A stretch of DNA of 64,000 nt from Thraustochytrium sp. TN22 (taxonomy: Eukaryota > Sar > Bigyra > Thraustochytrida > Thraustochytriidae): the NCBI GenBank assembly GCA_013306675.1, contig JABLUY010000009.1, positions 124,001 to 188,000 on the forward strand, in the 5' to 3' direction. The notes under the pieces were generated by a model. The model ran no database searches, had not been told where the DNA came from, and saw nothing but the letters and a program-made list of their open reading frames with translations. A program made the position numbers and the translations under genes. This document shows, piece by piece, positions 59,001 through 64,000 of this stretch. Numbering within the stretch: position 1 is the stretch's first letter; the number at the start of each line of letters is the position of its first letter.

Positions 59001-59192
59001 CTGCTGCGTGAGGACCGCGTCGCGCTCAGCCTGCAGCTGGCCCTGATTGTATCGGGGCACACGCTGCTTGCCATTGTGGCAGGCGAATCCTTCCTCGTGC
59101 AGTGGTTCCTCTTTGTCTCGCAGCTCGACTATCTGGCCTCGCTAACGACTGGGTCCGTCGCCGTCGCTGGGCAGCAGCAGGCTGGAGAGTGA
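56076..59192 (+). CDS. Large low-complexity protein with C-terminal multi-pass membrane domain
   Basis: 1038 aa, not recognised. The ATG at 56076 follows a CGCGCG-rich leader. Residues about 1-830 are Pro/Ala/Ser/Gln-rich and probably disordered, including a His-Gln-Gln repeat (about 110-135) from a 9-bp CAGCAGCAC array. A conserved-looking start, SSLYFLPDDLIADVGEAEAE, lies near residue 18. From about 835 comes an amphipathic Ala/His/Gln helix (ASLRAQEAASHAQAAAVQQV), then about five hydrophobic helices: AFVLLCYAFLQAFSPFVSFA, WAHVCLWYAFLAQYLCM, FQFALPVLFVLEGVS, AELMMLAFVILLL and LALIVSGHTLLAIVAG. The protein thus has a long cytosolic (or lumenal) tail on a membrane anchor. Function unknown. 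Confidence 0.6.
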   Translation: MRREESSGGGGAAAGESSLYFLPDDLIADVGEAEAEAAARTSAQHDGGVRGLRLPPPALPLALRADGGGTPVPGTPEHLAGAGAGAGASGPRGLPGLDAVGGGYAAAPHHQQHQQHQQHQQHQQHQQHQQHQQHQPFDMGGVFEPIRDSGIVAGRPDDPMLDVGFHGFQPLAQDARDRQGSNVLDLLSEAMPPQGHAQTAFAPPAPPGHDRGRSPLLASDAPAGSQLRPTAEDFRPSFARGDSVSPAPGPFAPPPQSQDVASPDLAAWLGPPFIVPPDAHQGGLPPPPHAQQHSQDHQPIHLHQHAQGSARRSPANYFRSARSLVSGAFPSSIFSPRPTSDASLHVSVDANSRVPDFAPPQPQYSLSRTVSWRSAARGQAKATASSSPPESASPTPPPPPLDALNAPEEWPAMVSSPRRAARTPDPVLPAPPMAANPFSRREGLAVEPSKEKTRSQSVGQRPQAQSLPGADWGRPPSTKKAGAEARPAAKSNLVARRSGHLPLRDSPRNAVSSETSAAASARSRSRSPRRPHGEPAARLTQAQHSQQTQQQTQQAQQQQTQAKSATKERRARSTRRGRSPARSAATASPPLPAEDVAGNGFTEASRHRAPLASAHVQQQQRKTNENVWAVLDSIDDDAALDLDDPEIVSALPPALLQSSADGGGPVVSVKASPDAEEDVAPPMQEPEKLERAKEVPEEPRAGSEGPKPPAVAAPVAAETVDASAALSIPAITQNAPKKTAVRSRARKRSTKQSAPPRSSALNRALAETAAATRAAAPANAAAPQAEAEAATAAGSAATSASAGPAVPRTVESDAESMSARSGALYVPLTGLREASLRAQEAASHAQAAAVQQVHALAHASYEVATAATASVIASHQRAADGIVKSADGAFVLLCYAFLQAFSPFVSFALANTPPWAHVCLWYAFLAQYLCMGDSPKTVTFQFALPVLFVLEGVSRPSYLLVLNPAELMMLAFVILLLREDRVALSLQLALIVSGHTLLAIVAGESFLVQWFLFVSQLDYLASLTTGSVAVAGQQQAGE
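56404..56480. repeat. (CAGCAGCAC)n 9-bp coding repeat
   Basis: Eight near-perfect units encoding Gln-Gln-His in the membrane protein's N-terminal region. Confidence 0.95.
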
Positions 59193-59309
59193 ACGAGCAG
59201 TCTCTACGACCGTAGGCTGGCTGGCTAGTCTAGCTAGTAGCTAGCTAGTAGCTAGAGTAGACACAGAACATCATCATCTTATTTGCAGGAACCTCTCATC
59301 TCAGCCTCT

Positions 59310-62300
59310 TTACCTCTTGGCGTTGGCAGGCGGCCCAAAGAGGGTGATGAAGTCGCACACCTTCTCCTTTCTCGTCTTGAAGGGCCCAGGGAAGCGAGCT
59401 TGCGCCAGGAGCATGACGGCGCGCTTAAACTCCGTTAGTGTCAGGCCCTGCGCGGCCTTGTCGCAATCCTCGCCGGCAGCGTTGCACGCGTGAAAGACCT
59501 TGGCAAGCAGGCCTTTGGTCACACCGCCCTTTTCCGTGATCCAGCGGTAGGTGTCCGGCAGGTGCTTCCAGTTGGCCAGGGAGAGCTGCTCGTAGGGCGA
59601 GTTCTTGGATCGAAGGCGCTCAAAGACCTGACGCAGGATGAGATTCTGTTCAGCCGAAAGCATCTTCAGGTCGCCCGAGACGAGAGGTTCGCACCGCTCG
59701 AGGCCTTCCAGAACACGCTCGCACAGCACGCTGGCGAAGGTGGCCGTGGCATCGTGGTCGATGGCCTCGTCGAAGCCGAGGTCGGCCGCGAAAAAGAGCG
59801 CGTTGACAAGCGCCTGCAGCGTGCTGCCCTCGTCCGTGATCAGACCGGCTACCTTGGGGCGCAGCTTTTTGGAGAAGAGCGCATTGCGATCCACGATGCC
59901 AGTCTCTTTGAGCATGTCAACCGGGGACTCGTATCGACCGAGTGCCAGGCCCAGCGGACGCATGTACCGCAAGAAGATCTCAGGCAGGCCCGGTACGCTG
60001 AGGTCAAAGCGCTGCATGGCCTGCTCCACAGCCCGCTGCACGTCCTGCGGCGTCGCGCGGCTGAGCCGGCGCACGACGGACGGCCGATGGCTGCCGGCGC
60101 TGCTTTTACGGCGGACCTTGGAGGACTCGCGGCGGCCGAGGCCGCCAAGCGCGGCCTCCTTCTCAACACGCGCGTGCTCCGTGTACGCGGCCCCTCCAGC
60201 CGCAAGCAGTCGCTCCCAGGCCTCGGCCTCGGCGGCGCGCGAGGTGCGCGCCCAGGACTGCAACCCTCGCGTCCGCTCTAGCTTGCCGAAGAAATCGTGC
60301 ATGGCGGCGTGCCACTGGCCCTTGAGCTTGCCGAGTGAGTCGAGGACGATCTCGACCGGCATGGCGCCACTGCCCCCCCCCATGGCGCCAAGGTCCCCGC
60401 TCTCCAGGCGAAAGAGCTCGTCTTCATTCTGCCCAGCGCGCTCGGCCAACGAGAGCGTCAGCTCCATGCTGACACGGCGAGCTTTGGCGGCAGCCTGCTC
60501 GTCGGCGAAGGATTCCATCGTGGTCTGGAAGCTCGAACGCAGGTCCTCCAAGCTACGAACCGTCGCGTCCTCGTCAGAGATGAGCGGTGGCAGCAGCGGC
60601 GAAGCGAGGAAGAGCTGCGACAGGAAGGTTGCCAAGAATGGCACGTCTGCGCCATCGCTGTCTGGCTCAAGCGCTTCCAGGAGCTCCGTCATTGCCACCA
60701 CCGGGAGGCTCTCGTCGACGAAGCTGGTCCGCGCGCCTCGCGGGCTCGAAGATTCTGACGAGGTGAGCAAGCCCTCGGCGTCACCGGCCATAGGCGCGCC
60801 GCCCTTGGCGAGCTTGCTGCTCTGCCGCTCCAGCAGCGTACGCCGCGTCGAGGTCGCCCTACGCAGCCCGCGAGGGCCGCGTGATGGCCCCCGTTGCGCA
60901 GCTTGCTCGTTCGAAAGGGTTCCGTCCTCGGCGGCCTGCATCGCCAGCACGTCGGCGTCGCGAACGGTGGACCCACGACTCAAGCAGATGGTAGATCCGC
61001 GCCGCAGAAAGGTGGCGCTACGCATGTCGTTTTGACAAAGCGAGAGGACCTGCATGAGGCTCGTCACAACGTGCACGTGCTGAGGGTTGAAAGATTCCAG
61101 ATCGGCAAATTCCGCGACAGCCTCCACCTTGACGGCCTCTGCCGCCTCGGCGCGTAGCTTGCTCGGCACGCACCGCTCCAGGTCCAGCAGCAGGCCGAGA
61201 TGAGCCAGATCGGCCAGGGAGTCGACGTTCTCCAGGAGCAGCCTCTTACGGTCATCGGCCTCATACAAAATACCAAGCGTGTGTTCAAGCCAGGTCAGCA
61301 GAAGCGCGTCCGGGTCGTCGCGCTCCCGTGCGGCGCTCGCAAGGGCGCGCGCATCCGGGGCATCCGCGAGGTGCCGGAGGGAGCCGGTTGCGGCGCGCAG
61401 CACGTTCTGCCCGACCGTATCGACGAGCCGCCGCAACTTGCGTGAGATCTCCACGAGGGTCTCGGTGGAGTGTTGCAGGTCAGCACCGCGGTCCTGCTCA
61501 CCCTCGAGCGCCTCTTGCAGGGCGTCGCGTGCCTTGAGCTCGCTAGCGTACTCTGCCTCCAAGGCGGCCACCTGCTCGTGCTTTTTGCGCAGGATGCGCT
61601 CGCGCTCCGTGACGATGCGCTCGTGGTAGGCGAGGTCGTCCGTGTTGCGCTGTAGGTCGTCCAGCAAGCGCTGCCGCACCGCGGCCTGGCGGAAGGCCGT
61701 CCACCGCGAGAAATAGATGCGCAAGAGGTCGTCGCCCTGGTACCACTTGGCAAAGATGGACTGGACCTTGGTCATGTGCTGCTTGCCAAGCGCCACGGCG
61801 CGCTTCCACGTTGTGAAAGTGCGCCGCAGCAGGCCCTGCTGCCAGAACTGCACGGTATCATCAAACAGCATTTTGTGCCGCTCGTGCTCCTGCTTCATGA
61901 CCAGCTGCTTTTCCACCAGCACCTTGCGCCTCGCGCGAAGCGCCCGAACTTCTGTGCGCAGATCCTTGGCTTGCACAAAGTAAGGTGTCTTGGACCCCGG
62001 AAGGTAGATGGTCTGCAACAGCTGCTCGTGCAGCTCCCGCAGCACATCGGCCAGGGGTGGCCGCACTGCCTGACTCAGCTCCCCAACCGCGTTCACCACT
62101 GCGCTAATCATGATCTCATTGGGTCGTGCGAGCGCGCAGACCTTGCGCCGCTGCTCCGTGAGCGCCACTTCGGCGCGCAAAAACGCAGACGAGAAGCGCG
62201 ATGATGGACTCAGCTGTGCATGTTGCTTTTGCTGCTGGCGATGTTTTTGCTGGTGGCTTGCGTGCTGCTGCTGCTGCTGCTGCTGCTGCTGTAGATTTGC

Positions 62301-62477
62301 AGGCAGCAGACCGCCAAGGTCCGCGCCCTGTCGCAGAATATGCTCCTGGTCGCCGCGCACGATCCTCACGCGGTCCGCATCCGAGAGCTCGACGCGCCGC
62401 GCACGCGCAGCCACGCGCCGTTCCGCCTTTCTTCGCAGCCGCTTCGCGAGAGCGCCGTCGTCTTCGACGCGCCACAT
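59310..62477 (-). CDS. Coiled-coil protein with Sfi1-like Trp repeats and possible CH-like domain
   Basis: 1055 aa. The first true ATG is at 62477 (MWRVEDDGALAKRLRRKAER). After a polyglutamine run (about 60-70), residues about 190-330 form basic helices with two or three Sfi1-type Trp units (FWQQGLLRRTFTTWKRAV, IYFSRWTAFRQA) and a coiled coil (TERERILRKKHEQVAALEAE). Around 410-520 the text LLLTWLEHTLGILYEAD, SLADLAHLGLLLDLERC and FNPQHVHVVTSLMQVLSLC resembles a calponin-homology domain. The middle is Ser/Arg-rich; the C-terminal 350 residues are helical with an EF-hand-like end (LTLTEFKRAVMLLAQ). A cytoskeletal or flagellar role is plausible, supported by the divergent IFT52 gene. Not assigned to a named family. 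Confidence 0.55.
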   Translation of the reverse strand: MWRVEDDGALAKRLRRKAERRVAARARRVELSDADRVRIVRGDQEHILRQGADLGGLLPANLQQQQQQQQQHASHQQKHRQQQKQHAQLSPSSRFSSAFLRAEVALTEQRRKVCALARPNEIMISAVVNAVGELSQAVRPPLADVLRELHEQLLQTIYLPGSKTPYFVQAKDLRTEVRALRARRKVLVEKQLVMKQEHERHKMLFDDTVQFWQQGLLRRTFTTWKRAVALGKQHMTKVQSIFAKWYQGDDLLRIYFSRWTAFRQAAVRQRLLDDLQRNTDDLAYHERIVTERERILRKKHEQVAALEAEYASELKARDALQEALEGEQDRGADLQHSTETLVEISRKLRRLVDTVGQNVLRAATGSLRHLADAPDARALASAARERDDPDALLLTWLEHTLGILYEADDRKRLLLENVDSLADLAHLGLLLDLERCVPSKLRAEAAEAVKVEAVAEFADLESFNPQHVHVVTSLMQVLSLCQNDMRSATFLRRGSTICLSRGSTVRDADVLAMQAAEDGTLSNEQAAQRGPSRGPRGLRRATSTRRTLLERQSSKLAKGGAPMAGDAEGLLTSSESSSPRGARTSFVDESLPVVAMTELLEALEPDSDGADVPFLATFLSQLFLASPLLPPLISDEDATVRSLEDLRSSFQTTMESFADEQAAAKARRVSMELTLSLAERAGQNEDELFRLESGDLGAMGGGSGAMPVEIVLDSLGKLKGQWHAAMHDFFGKLERTRGLQSWARTSRAAEAEAWERLLAAGGAAYTEHARVEKEAALGGLGRRESSKVRRKSSAGSHRPSVVRRLSRATPQDVQRAVEQAMQRFDLSVPGLPEIFLRYMRPLGLALGRYESPVDMLKETGIVDRNALFSKKLRPKVAGLITDEGSTLQALVNALFFAADLGFDEAIDHDATATFASVLCERVLEGLERCEPLVSGDLKMLSAEQNLILRQVFERLRSKNSPYEQLSLANWKHLPDTYRWITEKGGVTKGLLAKVFHACNAAGEDCDKAAQGLTLTEFKRAVMLLAQARFPGPFKTRKEKVCDFITLFGPPANAKR
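62263..62292. repeat. (CTG/CAG)n repeat encoding polyglutamine
   Basis: Nine to ten CTG units on the + strand, read as polyglutamine in the minus-strand gene. Confidence 0.92.
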
Positions 62478-63191
62478 CGCGCCGATGCAAACGATCGAGT
62501 TCCGCCCGGCGACCGACCTCGCCACCACAGCTCTTGGCACCAAGCAGCGAGCGCGCTGCGAACGCGGTGCGCACCTGCACTTGCTCAGGCTGCGCTCGCA
62601 GCGATTCGTCTGCTACGGTACAGCGCACACGTTCGACAGCGTAAGCTCATCTCATTTAGCCTACTGCCACTTCGTGCATCGTTGTGCCCGTGGCGTGTCC
62701 GAGTCACAGTCATTGCACCGTGGCGTGCGAACGGCTTTGCAGTTGTAGAAAGCGCACCAGGTGGACGTCCACAGGAAGCGGCCCACATCGTGAAAAGAGG
62801 TCCAACGTCCTTCTGCTTTCAAAGGCGGCGCGGCGAGGCTGCAAGTTCGAGGCCGAGGCCGAGTCGCGCTGGGCGGCGGGTACGGACCCGGACTCGGACT
62901 CGGACTCGGACTCGGGCGCCCACCACGCAGCGCCCTGCAAAAAGGCCTGGCTCGGCGAGCTACGATCTCAAGCTCTTGCGCGGAAGACCCTTCTGCATTG
63001 CACGGCGCATTGTGCGCATTGGCGCTAACTGGCTTTGCATTGCACGCCGAGGTGACCGTTTGGGTTCTCCAGCTTAATCGCCTAGGAGGACTCGGACCCG
63101 GACTCGGACCCGGACTCGGACTCGACGGCAGACGAGGACGAGGCGGAGGTGGAGAAGGGCGCGCGCGGGACGCGCCGGGGCAGGCGCGGCG
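62478..63191. promoter_or_regulatory. Divergent promoter region with GGACTC hexamer arrays
   Basis: 714 bp between the coiled-coil gene and IFT52. Two related arrays of ggactc/ggaccc units lie at 62884-62917 and 63086-63122. No gene is supported. Possible shared regulation of two flagellum-related genes is inference from position. Confidence 0.55.
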
Positions 63192-64000
63192 ATGAGCGGG
63201 CCGGACGCGACGGAGGCGGGCGCGACGCGCGAGGAGGCGCACGAGCCGCAGCAGGGGTCCGGCGGCAAGCTGGTGCTGATCGACGCGGTGAAGCGCGAGA
63301 CGCACCACGGCAACAATGGGCTCAAGAGGCTGCACCGCAGGCTGCGCGGCTCGTACAAGGTGGAGGTGAACAAGGAGCCGCTGAGCAAGGAGCGGCTGGC
63401 GGAGGCCTCGCTCATCATCTTCGGCGGGCCGCGCGAGAAGTTCTCGGCGGCCGAGTTCAAGGTGCTCAAGGAGTACCTGGAGGGCGGCGGGTCGGCGCTC
63501 TTCTTGCTGGGCGAGGGCGGCGAGGAAAAGTACGGGACGAACGTAAACTTCCTGCTGGAGGAGTTCGGCATTTCGTTCAACAATGATAGCGTGGCGCGCA
63601 CCGTGTACTACAAGTACCTGCACCCGAAGGAGGTCTTTATCGGGAATGGCGTGCTGAACAGGGGCATGGTGGAGGGCGCGAAGCTGGTCGGGAAGCGCGG
63701 TGGTGAGGGCGCGCGCGGCGACAAGAAACGCGGCAAACAGCAGCAGTCGCTGGCCAGCAAGCTCAAGAAGCAGCGCGGCGATGAGCACAAGGACAACGGC
63801 GGCCTGGAGTTTGTGTACCCGTACGGCAGCACCCTGAACGTGCAGAAGCCGGCCGTGGCCGTCCTGTCATCGGGCCATATCTCGTACCCCCTGAACCGGC
63901 CGCTCGTGGCGTGCGCGCAGACGCGCGGGTCGCCGACCTGGGAGAAGAAGGGCGCCGGCCGCATCGGCGTGGTTGGCTCGGTCGACATGTTTGCAGACGA
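63192..64000 (+). CDS. IFT52: Intraflagellar transport protein 52, 5' part (runs off the window)
   Basis: IFT-B complex subunit needed to build cilia and flagella. The ATG at 63192 opens a frame that continues to the window end (269 codons seen; the family is about 430 aa). It contains the N-terminal GIFT domain: NGLKRLHRRLRGSYKVEV, FGGPREKFSAAEFKVLKEYL, LFLLGEGGEEKYGTNVNFLL, EEFGISFNNDSVARTVYYKY and LHPKEVFIGNGVLNRG, closely matching human IFT52 (GPREKFTAAEF, MLGEGGESRFDTNINFLLEE, YHKYFHPKE...GVLNRE). A Lys/Gln-rich insert (about 165-200) interrupts the domain before FVYPYGSTLNVQKPAVAVLS and the final visible GVVGSVDMFADE. Confidence 0.96.
   Translation, partial: MSGPDATEAGATREEAHEPQQGSGGKLVLIDAVKRETHHGNNGLKRLHRRLRGSYKVEVNKEPLSKERLAEASLIIFGGPREKFSAAEFKVLKEYLEGGGSALFLLGEGGEEKYGTNVNFLLEEFGISFNNDSVARTVYYKYLHPKEVFIGNGVLNRGMVEGAKLVGKRGGEGARGDKKRGKQQQSLASKLKKQRGDEHKDNGGLEFVYPYGSTLNVQKPAVAVLSSGHISYPLNRPLVACAQTRGSPTWEKKGAGRIGVVGSVDMFAD

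Noticed and set aside
1-64000. Retroelements, CRISPR arrays, bacterial operons, tRNA or rRNA genes
   Set aside because: I saw no reverse transcriptase, integrase or capsid motifs, no spacer-repeat array, no ribosome-binding-site-led gene strings, and no sequence that I could fold into a convincing tRNA; a tRNA scan was not possible here.

Overview
The window looks like nuclear DNA of a GC-rich, gene-dense, intron-poor unicellular eukaryote. The evidence is long single-exon genes (several over 1000 codons), a few short GT-AG introns of 58-128 bp, purine/ATGG start contexts, many simple repeats, and eukaryote-only families: eIF6, PP2A catalytic subunit, ER glucosidase II alpha, NELF-B, RRP7, Fes1/HspBP1, a four-repeat MYB and IFT52. 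IFT52, an Sfi1-like protein and a possible PPP1R36-like protein imply a flagellated cell with centrioles. A heterokont protist of the thraustochytrid/labyrinthulid kind fits best, but that is inference from architecture and composition. I saw no retroelement, DNA transposon, organelle DNA or convincing tRNA gene.

Layout. 0-11 kb: two tandem trypsin-like proteases with C-terminal anchor-like tails, eIF6, a large secreted protein with a glycosidase-like look, a TauE/SafE-type anion exporter and a SPRY protein. 11-22 kb (minus strand): a NELF-B homologue carrying an internal bromodomain, a pseudokinase followed by about 15 ARM-like repeats, and a lipid-anchored protein with three cyclic-nucleotide-binding domains and an RGS domain. 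22-32 kb: a 4R-MYB factor, a TTC33-like TPR gene and an adenylate kinase gene that share one CCATGG palindrome as their two start codons, and glucosidase II alpha. 32-36 kb is a gene-poor gap. 36-47.6 kb: a RING protein with a duplicated unknown domain, PP2A, an Sfi1-like protein, Fes1/HspBP1, a DUF1769 protein with a one-base frameshift in a G run, and a PPP1R36-like candidate. 45.6-54 kb: a leucine-rich-repeat cluster of two long paralogues, one relic of their C-terminus, and one gene in which each of four successive exons is exactly 84 nt, encodes one 28-residue LRR, and is bounded by phase-2 introns. 54-64 kb: RRP7, a low-complexity multi-pass membrane protein, a coiled-coil protein and the start of IFT52.

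The most unusual element is the exon-modular LRR gene at 50.4-51.6 kb. The gene model closes in frame (819 nt, 272 aa) with every internal junction in the same phase, so units could be added, lost or skipped without breaking the frame. Its neighbours are related LRR genes and a truncated remnant, which suggests a changing family. Other standouts are the NELF-B/bromodomain fusion, the MLKL-like order of helical N-terminus plus pseudokinase joined to ARM repeats, the cNMP-RGS fusion, and the overlapping divergent start codons.
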